Positions 1-11,496 are shown, counted from the stretch's first letter. The stretch: 64,000 nucleotides of DNA from Bradyrhizobium algeriense (GCF_003062295.1 NZ_PYCN01000003.1:62001-126000), one strand, 5' to 3'. Notes: generated by a model from the letters alone, not told the origin. Made by a program: numbers and translations.

Positions 1-170
1 TAGTCCGATCCGCCGGTTCCGCTCGGGCGGACTTACTTTCCAGCGCCCCGGGCGCAGGACCGCTCAGCCCGGGAATGAGGCCACGGGGCGCGCCCTCCGC
101 GCTCGTTGAACCTTTGGCCTCCGCCAACGACCTACTGACCAGAGGCAGTATCAATCCAGAGGAGACCGCC

Positions 171-299
171 GTGAGCCAGTGGCGCGACAGCATGGTTGAT
201 CGACCGGAAACGGACGGTGCGGCTTACCTGACCGGCTGGACCGTCAGCGGAGTAGCTGTGCTCGGGGCCATCGTGGCCGTCTGGGTGCTCGGCATCTAG
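171..299 (+). CDS. Small single-span membrane protein, 42 aa
   Basis: This short frame starts at a GTG preceded by GGAG at 161-164 with good spacing. It encodes a charged N-terminal half followed by one hydrophobic segment (about residues 18-41) that runs to the C-terminus, so it is probably a tail-anchored inner-membrane peptide. An ATG at 75 is in the same frame, but the GTG is better placed behind a ribosome binding site. No function is recognised. It stands alone, tail-to-tail with the cold-shock gene on the opposite strand. Confidence 0.5.
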   Translation: MSQWRDSMVDRPETDGAAYLTGWTVSGVAVLGAIVAVWVLGI

Positions 300-330
300 C
301 GACGGTCAAGACCGGAACGTAAGTGCCGGA

Positions 331-540
331 TCAACCTACCCTGAGGTTTTCGGCGGATTCTTTGCCACGGTTGGCCACAACTTCGTAGCTTACCTTCGCA
401 CCCTCATTCAGACTGCTCAGACCCGCTCTCTCGACGGCCGAGATATGGACGAACACGTCCTTGCCGCCAGTCTCGGGCTGGATAAATCCATAGCCCTTTG
501 TCGCGTTGAACCACTTCACCGTACCTGTTGCCACGTCCAT
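331..540 (-). CDS. Cold-shock domain protein (CspA family)
   Basis: A 69-residue single cold-shock domain, the usual length for bacterial Csp RNA chaperones that bind single-stranded RNA or DNA and melt mRNA structure. The RNP1-like motif KGYGFIQ and the RNP2-like motif DVFVHIS are both present. The ATG is preceded by GGGGAG with normal spacing. A second, closely similar Csp is encoded at 10081-10290. The gene is monocistronic, and nothing in the sequence shows whether it is cold-induced. Confidence 0.93.
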   Translation of the reverse strand: MDVATGTVKWFNATKGYGFIQPETGGKDVFVHISAVERAGLSSLNEGAKVSYEVVANRGKESAENLRVG

Positions 541-770
541 GACTCCCCATAGATTCGAACAGACGAAAGATGGTGACAGAAATCCGGCGAAAGAAAGGGC
601 CCGCCAAGGTAAACCCTCGCGAAAAAGCCGCCGCTGGGTTGATACAGCGACGGCTCTTACGCATTACTGTCGCGGCGATATCTTCCGCGATTACCACGAA
701 GATACAGAGCTGCGGTTAGCAAATGCCGAGGCGCGCCAACGTTTGATCGGCAACAAAGAAGCGCGCGTGA

Positions 771-998
771 GGCCGATCGCCGATTACGCCGGCAGTGCTG
801 AACCTGTGGGTGGCAACCTTACTCGCCGAGGCCGGCGCTACGGCGCCGGAGATCGCCGAGGCGATAACTTGGACAGTCGACAAGGCCCAAAAGGTCATTG
901 ACCTGTACCTTGCCCGGCGCGGCGTGCTGGCGGCGAACGCGATCCAGAAGCTCGAGAACTATCGCGATGAGGCCGCTAAGTCTGGCACGCCTTCGTAG
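771..998 (+). pseudogene. C-terminal remnant of a tyrosine recombinase/phage integrase
   Basis: The frame from a TGA at 768-770 to the stop at 998 encodes a segment resembling the end of rhizobial phage integrases: AEAGATAPEIAEAI corresponds to the usual AEAGCTxxEIAxITGH stretch, followed by a YLAR-like tyrosine-region helix and an AIxKLEN tail. The glycine-histidine of the GH box is lost and everything N-terminal to it is missing, so this is a decayed fragment. It lies 37 bp from the 3' end of tRNA-Pro, as expected for an old tRNA-targeted island. The family call rests on this short motif only. Confidence 0.5.
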
Positions 999-1034
999 GA
1001 TTACGAAAGAGGCCGCCCAAAATGTTGGGTAAAT

Positions 1035-1112
1035 TGGTCGGAGCGAGAGGATTTGAACCTCCGACCCCTAGTCTCCCAGACTAGTGCGCTAACCGGGCTG
1101 CGCCACGCTCCG
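1035..1112 (-). tRNA. tRNA-Pro (GGG anticodon)
   Basis: On the minus strand the sequence folds into a cloverleaf. The acceptor stem is CGGAGCG pairing with CGCTCCG, the anticodon stem CTAGT/ACTAG encloses loop CTGGGAG (anticodon GGG), and the T-loop is TTCAAAT. The discriminator A and CCA are encoded (1035-1038). It is flanked by an integrase remnant, and tRNA 3' ends are common integration targets. Confidence 0.95.
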
Positions 1113-1203
1113 ATGCCGTTCCATTAGCTGCGATCAGCGCCCGGCGCAAGACGCGCGAGCGGCCTCATTGAGGCCGGCAGCCGGCCAGTTCCCCGCCCGC
1201 CCC

Positions 1204-1758
1204 TCAGCCGTCCTTCAGGGCGTTGTCCAGCAATTGCCGGCAGGCGACCAGGTCCTGCAGCACCCGTTCGAGGCGCTCGCGGTTGGCGTCCGAGGGCCCG
1301 GGCTTACCCTTGGCGAACGGCAGCAAAATGCCGTCGTCGTCGGTATCGGCAAAGCGGTAGTCGATTTCTTTCTCTTCGGTCTCGTAATCCTCGTCGTCGG
1401 CATCGACGGTCGGCGTCTCGCCCTCCTCGGGCTCCTGCAGGCTGAGACCAATCGCCTCCTCGACGGCGCCGAAAGTGACGGCGGAAGTCTGGTCGGCAAG
1501 GCCCTGCACCGATTTGATGCCGTGCTCTTTGAGGATCCGCTGCACGCCGCGGATGGTGTAGCCCTCGCCGTAGAGCAGCCGGCGGATGCCCTTGAGCAGG
1601 TCGACGTCGTCGGGGCGGTAGTAACGCCGCCCGCCGCTTCGCTTCATCGGCTTGATCTGGGCGAACCGAGTCTCCCAGAACCGCAGCACGTGCTGGGGAA
1701 TATCAAGCTCTTCAGCGACTTCGCTGATGGTGCGGAACGCATCCGGCGCCTTGTCCAA
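1204..1758 (-). CDS. MerR-family transcriptional regulator
   Basis: A 184-residue protein with an N-terminal MerR winged helix-turn-helix (residues about 8-75: [19 protein letters not shown], then [14 protein letters not shown] and a YTIRGVQ helix) and a long acidic linker rich in Glu/Asp around residues 105-135. It has no cysteine metal site like that of MerR/CueR. It is the last gene of the plsX-fabH-ihfA block, about 80 bp downstream of ihfA, a placement conserved in alphaproteobacteria. The target genes are unknown. Confidence 0.88.
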   Translation of the reverse strand: MDKAPDAFRTISEVAEELDIPQHVLRFWETRFAQIKPMKRSGGRRYYRPDDVDLLKGIRRLLYGEGYTIRGVQRILKEHGIKSVQGLADQTSAVTFGAVEEAIGLSLQEPEEGETPTVDADDEDYETEEKEIDYRFADTDDDGILLPFAKGKPGPSDANRERLERVLQDLVACRQLLDNALKDG

Positions 1759-1839
1759 ATGCCAGCTCCTCTCAACTCATCTTGTTGGTGAAGACGCAGT
1801 ACTCGCCTTGTTGTCACGCGGCCGTGTTACTCGGTCTCG

Positions 1840-2169
1840 CTAGTCGGTCTTGCTTTCACCATTGCCGGGCGCGTGGCCGTTGATCCGCTGCTTCAGAATA
1901 GCTGACGGCTTGAACACCATCACACGACGCGGCGAAATAGGCACTTCGGTACCTGTCTTCGGGTTACGTCCGATCCGCTGACCCTTCTTGCGCACCATGA
2001 ACGAGCCGAACGACGACAACTTCACCGTCTCGCCCTTTTCCAGGCAGTCAGTGATCTCTTTCAAAACGAGTTCGACAAACGCGGACGATTCCGTTCGCGA
2101 CAGGCCCACCTTCTGGTAAACCGCCTCGCACAAATCGACACGTGTGACTGTTTTTCCGGTCCCGGTCAT
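1840..2169 (-). CDS. ihfA: Integration host factor subunit alpha
   Basis: A DNA-bending protein of the HU/IHF family, alpha subunit of the IHF heterodimer used in recombination and transcription. It contains the typical start ([19 protein letters not shown]), the beta-arm region [12 protein letters not shown] and the DNA-intercalating arm [12 protein letters not shown] chose the ATG at 2169 because the protein then begins at the family's usual point; the frame stays open up to 2229. It sits between fabH and the merR-like gene on the same strand, the common alphaproteobacterial order. Confidence 0.93.
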   Translation of the reverse strand: MTGTGKTVTRVDLCEAVYQKVGLSRTESSAFVELVLKEITDCLEKGETVKLSSFGSFMVRKKGQRIGRNPKTGTEVPISPRRVMVFKPSAILKQRINGHAPGNGESKTD

Positions 2170-2300
2170 CGCCTGCCCCGCACTCTCGGCGAACAATTTA
2201 TTCCCTGAAATTAGGAGGTTAGCACGCAATGGTCAACAGCGACCATCATGCAGACGCATGGAACAAGGGTACAATTTTAATCGGTGTTGTTGCGCTGCGC

Positions 2301-3278
2301 CTACCAGCGCACGAGCGCGGAACCCCAGGTAAAGCCGCCGCCCATGGCCTCGAACAGCAACAGATCGCCCTTCTTGACGCGTCCGTCCTTGACGGCGACC
2401 GCCAGCGCCAGCGGAATCGACGCGGCCGACGTATTGCCGTGCAGGTCGACGGTCAACACCACCTTCTGCGGTGCAATATGAAGCTTGTTCGCCGAAGCAT
2501 CGATGATTCGCTTGTTGGCCTGGTGCGGGATGAACCAGTCGATGTCGTCGGCCGTCAGGCCGGTGGCGTTGAAGGCATCGACGATCACGTCGGTGATCAT
2601 GCCGACCGCGTGCTTGAACACCTCGCGGCCTTCCATCCGCAAAAGTCCGACGGTCCGGGTTGAGGACGGACCGCCATCGACATAGAGCTTCGACTTGTGG
2701 CGACCGTCGGAACGCAAATGCGTCGTCAGCACGCCGCGGTCGCTCGATTTGCCCGGCTCCGTCTGCGCCTCCAGCACGACCGCGCCGGCGCCATCGCCGA
2801 ACAGCACGCAGGTGCCGCGGTCGTTCCAGTCCAGAATCCGCGAGAACGTCTCGGCGCCGATCACCAGCGCGCGCTTGTAGGTGCCCGTGCGCAGGAAATT
2901 GTCGGCGGTCGCGAGCGCAAAGACGAAGCCGGAGCAGACCGCCTGCAGGTCGAAGGCAGCGCCGTGGTTGATGCCGAGGCCGTCCTGCACCGCGACTGCG
3001 GTGGCCGGAAAGGTGTTGTCCGGCGTCGAGGTCGCCAGAACGATCAGGTCGATCGCCTGGGCGTCGAGCCTCGCATGATGTAACGCCGCGCGCGCAGCCT
3101 TGATCGCCAGGTGCGAGGTGAACTCGCCCTCGGCGGCGACGTGGCGCTCGCGGATGCCGGTGCGCTGCACGATCCACTCGTCGGACGTATCAATACGGGT
3201 CGCCAATTCGGCATTGGTCAGGATCCGCTCCGGCAAATATGAGCCGCAGCCGAGCACGACCGAACGTATAGCAGTCAC
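2301..3278 (-). CDS. fabH: Beta-ketoacyl-ACP synthase III (KAS III)
   Basis: This enzyme starts type II fatty-acid synthesis by condensing acetyl-CoA with malonyl-ACP. The protein is 325 residues, full length. The catalytic cysteine lies in AVCSGF (Cys115), the histidine in [10 protein letters not shown] and the asparagine in GNTSAASIP, completing the Cys-His-Asn triad. Its start overlaps the plsX stop by 4 bp (ATGA), so the two are translationally coupled. Together they link fatty-acid initiation to phosphatidic-acid synthesis. Confidence 0.97.
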   Translation of the reverse strand: MTAIRSVVLGCGSYLPERILTNAELATRIDTSDEWIVQRTGIRERHVAAEGEFTSHLAIKAARAALHHARLDAQAIDLIVLATSTPDNTFPATAVAVQDGLGINHGAAFDLQAVCSGFVFALATADNFLRTGTYKRALVIGAETFSRILDWNDRGTCVLFGDGAGAVVLEAQTEPGKSSDRGVLTTHLRSDGRHKSKLYVDGGPSSTRTVGLLRMEGREVFKHAVGMITDVIVDAFNATGLTADDIDWFIPHQANKRIIDASANKLHIAPQKVVLTVDLHGNTSAASIPLALAVAVKDGRVKKGDLLLFEAMGGGFTWGSALVRW

Positions 3279-4312
3279 GAGACAACCTCCTGCGCGATCT
3301 GCGCCTGTACCAGCGCACTGATCTTGGTGAGGAGATCGCAGCGGACCATCTCATAGCCAACATCAACTGCGTAGGCAAAGCCTTCGGCGTTGATTCCGCC
3401 GTGGCTTTTAACAACCAAACCTTTCAATCCAAGCAGCATACCACCATTGGATTTATTCGGATCGAGCTTTTCCCGCAGCGCCTTGAAGGCGCTGCGGGCG
3501 AACAAATAGCCAATCTTGGATTGCCAGCTGCTCGCCATCGCATTGCGCAGAAAATCCGCCATCTGGCGTGCGGTGCCTTCCGCGGACTTCAATGCGATAT
3601 TGCCGCTGAAACCCTCCGAAACGATCACGTCAGCCGCGCCCGCGCCGATCCCGTCGCCCTCGACGAAGCCGATATAGTCGAGCTCTGGAAGGTTCATCGC
3701 GCGGAGCTGTTCCGAGGCTTTACGAATCTCCTCGCCGCCCTTGACCTCCTCAACCCCGATATTGAGCAGGCCGACGGTCGGACGCTTCAGGCCGAACAGC
3801 ACGCTCGCCATCGCGCTGCCCATGACCGCGAGCGACACCAGATGATGCGCATCGCCGCCGATGCTGGCGCCGAGATCGAGTACGACGGAATCGCCGCGCG
3901 CTGTCGGCCATACGCCGGCAATGGCCGGCCGGTCGATGCCGGGCATGGTGTGCAGATGGAAGCGCGCCATCGCCATCAGCGCGCCGGTATTGCCAGCGGA
4001 AACCGCCACATCGGCCTCGCCCTTTTTCACGGCGTCGATCGCAAGCCACATCGACGAGTTCTTGCGGCCGCGGCGCAGCGCCTGGCTCGGTTTGTCGTGC
4101 ATGCTGATGGTCACGTCGGTATGGACCACGCGCGAGGCCTTTTTCAGCGCCGGATATTTTGCAAGCTGCTCATTGATCTGTTTGCTGTCGCCAAAAAGCA
4201 GGAATTCGCTGTCGGGATGCCGTTTCAAAGAGATGGCGGCGCCGGGAACGACGACCGATGCGCCGACATCGCCACCCATGGCGTCAAGCGCGATTCGAAC
4301 CTTTTGCGGCAT
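3275..4312 (-). CDS. plsX: Phosphate acyltransferase PlsX
   Basis: PlsX makes acyl-phosphate from acyl-ACP for the PlsY route of glycerophospholipid synthesis; it is a peripheral membrane enzyme. The 345-residue protein starts with the family signature [12 protein letters not shown], which fixes the ATG at 4312 (preceded by GGGACG) over longer in-frame options. Later motifs ([24 protein letters not shown]) match the family. Its stop overlaps the fabH start. Confidence 0.97.
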   Translation of the reverse strand: MPQKVRIALDAMGGDVGASVVVPGAAISLKRHPDSEFLLFGDSKQINEQLAKYPALKKASRVVHTDVTISMHDKPSQALRRGRKNSSMWLAIDAVKKGEADVAVSAGNTGALMAMARFHLHTMPGIDRPAIAGVWPTARGDSVVLDLGASIGGDAHHLVSLAVMGSAMASVLFGLKRPTVGLLNIGVEEVKGGEEIRKASEQLRAMNLPELDYIGFVEGDGIGAGAADVIVSEGFSGNIALKSAEGTARQMADFLRNAMASSWQSKIGYLFARSAFKALREKLDPNKSNGGMLLGLKGLVVKSHGGINAEGFAYAVDVGYEMVRCDLLTKISALVQAQIAQEVVS

Positions 4313-4614
4313 GAACGTCCCGGAAACCTGATCTCTTGCGGCCCTCACAGAGCATGGCCGCGCACTGGAAAGGCACCGCCAAAGCGGTGCTCGGCAAAAC
4401 GCATCCCCGCGCCTCCGCCGGGCCGGGACAATAGCGTGTCCCCGTCCCGACACAACCTCTTGACCACGCTCTTTTGGCGAAAGGCAAGCGCTGTGGCCCG
4501 GAATCCAGAATACAAAATATCCCGATATAATTCAATATCTTATGGGACATTCTTGGCAGGATATCACAACGATCTCCAACCGATCGCAGCTTCGCCGGCC
4601 ACTTTAACTGCCGG
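4313..4614. other. Gene-free spacer upstream of plsX
   Basis: About 300 bp separate the DUF177 gene stop from the plsX start, both on the minus strand. I see no credible coding frame. The ribosomal protein gene rpmF, which accompanies DUF177 and plsX in many bacteria, is not found here. The segment probably carries the plsX promoter. Confidence 0.5.
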
Positions 4615-5217
4615 CTACTTGCCCTTGGGCTTCCTGGTGCCCGATTTTTTCGGTTCTGCCTTCAACGCCTTGAGCGCCGCGAACGGGTGATCCTCGGGAT
4701 CGGCGGCTTCAACCACCGGCTCAAATACGGCGCCGGGTTTGCGCGGATATGGATCGACCGCAAGATACAATGCGTCGGTGGCGACCCGGCCGAGATCGAT
4801 CATACCGTTCTCGATCGGCTCGGGCGGATCGGGCGTCTCCTCGTCGCCTTGCTCGGCTTCATCGACCAGCGCGGCCATCTGCGGGATCTGCTCGGGCGGC
4901 GCGAAGATCAGATCGATCGGCTCGTCGATATCGGTCTCGATCTCCTCCAGCGTCACCACGCAGGTCTGTCCGATCCACGCCCGAACGTAGCCGGCCACTT
5001 GGAAGCGGCCACCGCTCATTGGCGTGACGTCGAACGAGGCCTGCACCGAAAGTACCTCACGCAAGCCTCCGACATCGGCCACCGCGTTGCGGATCGCCTG
5101 ATCGGCCTCGATGTCGCGGTGCAGGCCCGTCTCCGGTATCTGCGCCACCGCGACGGGGACGCGCCACGGGTCGGGCTTTTCAGTCGTGCCAGTCTTGGTC
5201 GTACCAGTCTTGCTCAT
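4615..5217 (-). CDS. DUF177 (YceD-like) family protein
   Basis: A 200-residue protein of the DUF177/YceD family, which in other bacteria is linked to 23S rRNA accumulation and lies beside rpmF/plsX. The core CVVTLEEIETDIDEPIDLIFAP and the C-terminal segment DPYPRKPGAVFE, followed by an AL-rich, Lys-rich tail, match the family. I start at the ATG at 5217, which overlaps the stop of the upstream gene by 4 bp; the frame continues to 5370 but only antisense to real sequence of the neighbour. The position just before plsX supports the call. Confidence 0.88.
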   Translation of the reverse strand: MSKTGTTKTGTTEKPDPWRVPVAVAQIPETGLHRDIEADQAIRNAVADVGGLREVLSVQASFDVTPMSGGRFQVAGYVRAWIGQTCVVTLEEIETDIDEPIDLIFAPPEQIPQMAALVDEAEQGDEETPDPPEPIENGMIDLGRVATDALYLAVDPYPRKPGAVFEPVVEAADPEDHPFAALKALKAEPKKSGTRKPKGK

Positions 5218-5762
5218 TGCTGCGCGCCATTCTCCGGCAAGGGAAACCTGGCCGAACCGCTCGCCAGCGCGGCCTCGTCGAGGCTGCCGAGGGCGGCCAT
5301 CGCCGCCTCGGCATAGGCGGCGAGCAGCCGGGCCTTTTCTATGTTCTCGCCGTTCAGAATATTCTTGCACAGCGCCTGCGCCAGTGCCTCGCGGCCTTCC
5401 GTCAGCGCAAAATCATAGGCCGCCGTTCGGCCATAGAACGCCTCGCCGAAGGCCTGCATGCGCTTCGGCACCTTGAGGTCACTAACCGCCATCTCGCGCA
5501 GATTATCGTCCATATCGTTGCAAAAGTGGTCGAACAGCCCCTGTGACAGGGCTGTGCCGCCCTCCACCGATTTCAGGCGCCGCAAGACCAGCCACAAATG
5601 CAGCAGAAGCAGGTCAAAACGGCCGTTAACCGTGTCCGGAACCCCAAAGTCCCGATAAAACAACGGTTCTCGCGCCTGCGTCACGATCATGCCATAGATG
5701 GCCTCGATGGTGCCGCGCAACGGCGCCCGGGGTTTCCTGAAGTGATTGAACGGCCAAAGCAT
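5214..5762 (-). CDS. Ubiquinol-cytochrome c chaperone family protein
   Basis: A 182-residue protein related to the CBP3/UQCC1 chaperones that assist cytochrome b assembly in mitochondria; alphaproteobacteria keep a homologue in this position. The region IYGMIVTQAREPLFYRDFGVPDTVNGRFDLLLLHL, summarised here by its IYGMIVTQAR and GVPDTVNGRFD motifs, is diagnostic, as is FCNDMDDNLREM. The start at 5762 gives MLWPF, the usual N-terminus; the frame upstream is antisense to bamE leader sequence. It overlaps the DUF177 gene by 4 bp and is divergent from bamE. Confidence 0.85.
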   Translation of the reverse strand: MLWPFNHFRKPRAPLRGTIEAIYGMIVTQAREPLFYRDFGVPDTVNGRFDLLLLHLWLVLRRLKSVEGGTALSQGLFDHFCNDMDDNLREMAVSDLKVPKRMQAFGEAFYGRTAAYDFALTEGREALAQALCKNILNGENIEKARLLAAYAEAAMAALGSLDEAALASGSARFPLPENGAQQ

Positions 5763-5869
5763 TGTGGGTTCCGCAAGCGAGCCCTCCCGGGCCACGCGTG
5801 TTGCAATCAAGCGTGCTGCCCGGTACGTCAACGCACCGCGCGATGCAAGAGGACGGACTAATTCCTGAG

Positions 5870-6355
5870 ATGACCGAGATGAGCCACCAGAGCACCTGCG
5901 TGCCCTCGCCGCGCCGCCTGACCGTGCGCCGACGCGGTTTTCGCGCGGCCGCGGCCGTGGCATTGGTTTGCGCGGCGCTCGCCGGGTGCACCGGCGAGCA
6001 GTTCCAGAAGGGCTATATCCTGCCGCCCAACGCGCTGGAGCAGATTCCGATCGGCGCCAGCCAGGATCAGGTGCTGATCGTGATGGGAACGCCCTCCACG
6101 GTTGCGACCCTGAACGGCGAGGTGTTCTATTACATCTCGCAGCGCTCCGAGCGCAAAGTCGCGTTCATGAATCAGCAGGTCGTCGACCAGCGGGTGATCG
6201 CGATCTATTTCGACAAGAATCGCCAGGTGCAGCGGCTTGCCAATTACGGATTGCAGGACGGCAAGATCTTCGACTTCATCAGCCGCACCACTCCAACGTC
6301 CGGCCAGGAACTCAGCTACCTGACGCCGCTGTTCAAGCTGCTCAGCTTTAACTAG
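5870..6355 (+). CDS. bamE: Outer membrane protein assembly factor BamE
   Basis: A lipoprotein of the SmpA/OmlA family, a small subunit of the BAM complex that inserts beta-barrel proteins. It has an Arg-rich n-region, a hydrophobic segment and the lipobox LAGC, followed by the BamE fold with QIPIGASQDQVLIVMGTPS and the FYYIS strand. The start is uncertain: ATG at 5843, 5870 and 5879 are all in frame, none with a strong ribosome binding site. I chose 5870 to leave a normal signal peptide. It is divergent from the CBP3-like gene, as in relatives. Confidence 0.88.
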   Translation: MTEMSHQSTCVPSPRRLTVRRRGFRAAAAVALVCAALAGCTGEQFQKGYILPPNALEQIPIGASQDQVLIVMGTPSTVATLNGEVFYYISQRSERKVAFMNQQVVDQRVIAIYFDKNRQVQRLANYGLQDGKIFDFISRTTPTSGQELSYLTPLFKLLSFN

Positions 6356-6460
6356 CGCGCGTTCCGCCACGCGGAAATCCTGTGCCAAGTCGCGCGCTTG
6401 CCCTCTGCGCGCGCGCTGCCTACGCTCGCTGCCAATAATGATTCAGCAGGGAGTGAACTT

Positions 6461-7465
6461 GTGACGATTAAAGCTTTTTCTCGACGCCGTGTTTTGACCG
6501 GAGCCGCGGCCGTTTCAGCGGCGGCAATCTTGCCTCGCTCAAGCTACGGCGCCGACTGGCGGCCGACCGAAAACGTCCGCCTCATTGTGCCGGCGGCACC
6601 AGGAGGCACCACCGATGTGATGGGACGATTGCTGGCGGCGCATCTGCAGAAGGCGTGGGGCCAGTCCGCGGTCGTGGAAAACCGCTCCGGCGGTGGCGGC
6701 ACCATCGGCACCGCCGAAGCCGTGCGCAGCAAGGGTGACGGACACACCATCCTGGTCGGCAATCCCGGCCCCAACGCGATCGCTTACAGCATTTTCCGCA
6801 ACATGCCCTACAAGGCGGATCAGCTGCAGCCGGTTTCCAACCTGATCCGGATTCCAAACATCGTATCGGCGCATCCGTCGGTGCCAATCAAGTCGATCGC
6901 GGACCTGATCGCCTATATCAAGGCCAATCCGGACAAGCTCACCTATGGCTCGTCCGGCGTCGGGCAGAGCCCCCACCTCACCGGCGCCTGGTTCCTGCAA
7001 TTGACCGGGCTCAAGATGGTGCACGTGCCGTTCCGCGGCGCCGGGCCGGCGCTGCAGGCCGCCCTTGCCGGCGATATCCAGGTCCTGTTCGACAATCTCT
7101 ATCCGACGCTGCCGCAGGTGCAGGAGGGCAAGCTCAATGCCCTGGCGGTGACCACGCCGGAGCGCGCCGCGCTGGCGCCCAATGTTCCGACCATGCGCGA
7201 GAGCGCGCCGGAGCTTGCAAAATTCGATGTGTCGTCCTGGTTTGGCATTTTCCTGCCGAAGAGTGCGCCTGCTCCTGTGGTCGACGCGCTCAACAAGGAA
7301 ATCAAAGTGTTCCTGGAGCGCGATGACATCAAGGAAAATATGGCCAAGATCGGCGCGCGTACCGATCACGGCACGCCGCAGCAGTATTCCGACTTCATCC
7401 AGGCGGAGACCGCGAAGTTCGCCGCCATCATCAAACAGGAAGGCCTGCAGATGGACGCGGGCTGA
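6461..7465 (+). CDS. Bug/TctC-family periplasmic substrate-binding protein
   Basis: A 334-residue extracytoplasmic binding protein of the Bug family (tripartite tricarboxylate transporter receptors). The GTG at 6461 follows AGGGAG and gives a twin-arginine-like leader (SRRRVLTGAAAVSAAAIL) with cleavage near SYGAD. Family motifs include IRLIVPAAPGGTTDVMGR-like (here VRLIVPAAPGGTTDVMGR), the GTIGT loop, YGSSGVGQSPHL and VPFRGAGPALQ. No TctA/TctB membrane genes are nearby, which is common for orphan Bug proteins in this group. The ligand cannot be told from the sequence. Confidence 0.92.
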   Translation: MTIKAFSRRRVLTGAAAVSAAAILPRSSYGADWRPTENVRLIVPAAPGGTTDVMGRLLAAHLQKAWGQSAVVENRSGGGGTIGTAEAVRSKGDGHTILVGNPGPNAIAYSIFRNMPYKADQLQPVSNLIRIPNIVSAHPSVPIKSIADLIAYIKANPDKLTYGSSGVGQSPHLTGAWFLQLTGLKMVHVPFRGAGPALQAALAGDIQVLFDNLYPTLPQVQEGKLNALAVTTPERAALAPNVPTMRESAPELAKFDVSSWFGIFLPKSAPAPVVDALNKEIKVFLERDDIKENMAKIGARTDHGTPQQYSDFIQAETAKFAAIIKQEGLQMDAG

Positions 7466-7478
7466 GAAGGTAAGGCCC

Positions 7479-7566
7479 GTAGCCCGGATGGAGCGAAGCG
7501 TAATCCGGGAATTTTGAGTCCGCGGATTCTACGGCCCCGGATTTCGCTGCGCTCCATCCGGGCTAC
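7479..7566. repeat. REP-like inverted repeat
   Basis: An imperfect palindrome: GTAGCCCGGATGGAGCGAAG on the left pairs with CTCCATCCGGGCTAC on the right. This type of extragenic palindrome is scattered through Bradyrhizobium genomes. It lies between the Bug gene and the hppA terminator and may also act as an RNA stem at the end of the Bug transcript. Confidence 0.75.
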
Positions 7567-7581
7567 GAACTACGCACCAGC

Positions 7582-7616
7582 AAAAACCCCGCGGCTCGCA
7601 CCGCGGGGTTTCGTTT
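7582..7616 (-). terminator. Rho-independent terminator downstream of hppA
   Basis: A strong hairpin (AAACCCCGCGG, loop CTCGCA, CCGCGGGGTTT) lies 20-50 bp past the hppA stop and is followed on the minus strand by a T-run. The other flank also has T-rich sequence (TCGTTTT), so it may terminate transcription from both sides. Confidence 0.85.
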
Positions 7617-7634
7617 TGATCGACCATACGCCGC

Positions 7635-9755
<2,121 letters not shown>

Positions 9756-9815
9756 TGAATTTGCCTCAGATTTTTTGTTCCACCCCGCGCGTCACCGCGG
9801 TCGCGGCGGACGCAT

Positions 9816-9851
9816 AAAAAGGAGGCCTTCCCTGCCCAGAAGGGCGGCCTC
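9816..9851 (-). terminator. Hairpin with T-run in the hppA leader
   Basis: GAGGCCTTC and GAAGG-GC-GGCCTC form a hairpin, followed on the minus strand by TCCTTTTT. It lies between the cold-shock gene and hppA, about 60 bp before the hppA start. It could be a second terminator for the cold-shock transcript or a leader structure of hppA; the sequence alone does not decide. Confidence 0.45.
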
Positions 9852-9993
9852 TCAAATCGGCGGGACCTTGCCAAAATCGCCCCCCTGGCGCAACGCCGCG
9901 GAGGCCAGAAACCGTCGAATTTTGAAAGGAATCACCGCTAATCGCGCTGGACGAAATATCACCCGGGAGGTGGCAGAGGCTTGCCTCGGCCCG

Positions 9994-10037
9994 AAAATAC
10001 AAGAGCCCGCCCAATCCCATCGGGATCGAGCGGGCTC
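9994..10037 (-). terminator. Rho-independent terminator of the cold-shock gene
   Basis: GAGCCCGC (10003-10010) pairs with GCGGGCTC (10030-10037), with an inner ATCCC/GGGAT stem. On the minus strand it is followed by TTGTATTTT. It begins about 45 bp past the csp stop. The rest of the 9756-10080 spacer contains no coding frame that I can support. Confidence 0.75.
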
Positions 10038-10080
10038 ACTAGCCATTCCAGTACATCCGTGAAACGACCGTTTCGAGGCC

Positions 10081-10290
10081 TTAGACGAGCGACAGGTTTT
10101 CCGCGCTCACCTTGCCCCGCATCTTGTCGGTCTTGAGTTCGAACTGAACCTTCTGACCTTCGGCCAGTCCGCCGAGGCCGGCGCGCTCGACGGCCGAGAT
10201 GTGCACGAACACATCCTTGCTGCCATCGCTCGGCTCAATGAAACCGAAACCCTTTTGACCGTTGAACCACTTCACTGTTCCCGTAGCCAT
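10081..10290 (-). CDS. Cold-shock domain protein (CspA family)
   Basis: A second 69-residue cold-shock protein, with RNP1-like KGFGFIE and RNP2-like DVFVHIS, and a Ser-Ala-Glu-Asn C-terminus (SAENLSLV) like the paralogue at 331-540. The ATG follows GGAGAAG with normal spacing. About 210 bp of non-coding DNA lie upstream (10291-10500), enough for a long structured leader typical of csp genes, though I cannot identify specific leader motifs. A terminator follows. Confidence 0.94.
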   Translation of the reverse strand: MATGTVKWFNGQKGFGFIEPSDGSKDVFVHISAVERAGLGGLAEGQKVQFELKTDKMRGKVSAENLSLV

Positions 10291-10500
10291 TTTCTCTTCT
10301 CCAAAGCACCTAGGCTTTCATTCCGCGCGGCGATCGCACGGATTCAAATCCAATATCGACGATGTCTCTGGAAGAAGCTCCTTAGGGAGCGCGTTCGAAA
10401 AGGCACGACGGTAATCGAATGGCGATACACGTATAGGTTTTTCGTCGAAATAGCAATGGCTGGCGGGAAATAAAGGCCGACGGCGTTAACGACCCCACCT

Positions 10501-11496
10501 TCAAAAATGGCTGTAAGACAGCCGTTCCAGCGCGATTTCCCTGCCCTCTGCATCGATGAACTTCGGAAACGCGCTTCCCGCGACCACCATTCCGATGGAA
10601 CTCACCGCGACACCGGTGCGCTCCGCGGCCTGCGAGAAGGCTTCGACGCGATCCTCAGCGATCGTGCACAGTATCTCGTAATCGTCGCCACCGGCGATCA
10701 GCACTTCCAGTCCGACAACCCCTCGAAAGACCAGATCGCACGCGGCGCTCGACAACGGAATCGACGGCAAGTCGATCACTGCGGATACGCCGGACATACC
10801 GCATAGCTTGGTGAGATCGCCCGCAAGGCCATCGGACACATCCATCGAAGCGCTGGCATAGTCGCGAACGATTTCCGCCATGGCCACGCGCGGCTGCGGC
10901 ACGCGATAGCGCCCGACCAGTGCGGCACGCGCAGCGACATCGGTGGCGGCAGCGTGGACCTTGCCGCCCTTGAGAACGGCAAGCCCCAGTGCGGCGTCGC
11001 CGATCGTCCCCGTCACCATCACGCGCTCGCCGGCCTTTGCCCCGCTGCGATGAACCATCTTGCCCGGCGGCACGCGGCCGAATGCGGTGACCGAAACCAT
11101 CAGCGGTCCGGGCGTCGACACGGTATCGCCACCCAGCAGCGGACAGGCGAACTGCGCGGCATCCTCGCCCAGCGCCGCCGCGAACGGCTTTAGCCAGGCC
11201 TCGTCGGCGCCGCGCAGCGCCAACGTCAGCACGAAGCCGGCCGGCACAGCGCCCTTCGCCGCGAGATCGGAAAGATTCACCCGCAGCGCCTTGCGCGCGA
11301 CCGTATCGGGGGGATCGTCGGGCAGGAAATGGACACCCTCGATGATGGCGTCCGTCGTCACCACGATGTCCGAGCCGTCAGGCTGCAACGCCGCGGCGTC
11401 GTCGTCGAGACCGAGGGCGCCCGGGTCGGTCGCAAGCGGCCGGAAATAGCGCGCGATCAGCGAGTCCTCGCCGGACGCGGGTTTGCCGCTAGCCAC
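10501..11496 (-). CDS. thiL: Thiamine-monophosphate kinase
   Basis: ThiL phosphorylates thiamine monophosphate to thiamine diphosphate. The protein (331 residues from the GTG at 11496) shows GLDDDAAAL, the TTDAIIEGVHF substrate/Mg motif, NLSDLAAKGA, LLGGDT, SMDVSDGLAGDL and the IAGGDDYEIL motif near the end. The GTG start is chosen because the family begins at GEDSLIARYF; it lies 8 bp inside the nusB end, so the genes overlap. The longer frame upstream is a nusB shadow. It is the last gene of the rib-nusB operon. Confidence 0.94.
   Translation of the reverse strand: MASGKPASGEDSLIARYFRPLATDPGALGLDDDAAALQPDGSDIVVTTDAIIEGVHFLPDDPPDTVARKALRVNLSDLAAKGAVPAGFVLTLALRGADEAWLKPFAAALGEDAAQFACPLLGGDTVSTPGPLMVSVTAFGRVPPGKMVHRSGAKAGERVMVTGTIGDAALGLAVLKGGKVHAAATDVAARAALVGRYRVPQPRVAMAEIVRDYASASMDVSDGLAGDLTKLCGMSGVSAVIDLPSIPLSSAACDLVFRGVVGLEVLIAGGDDYEILCTIAEDRVEAFSQAAERTGVAVSSIGMVVAGSAFPKFIDAEGREIALERLSYSHF

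Noticed and set aside
506..901. A 131-codon plus-strand frame between csp and tRNA-Pro
   Set aside because: It starts antisense to csp, has no ribosome binding site or recognisable domain, and overlaps the integrase remnant in another frame.
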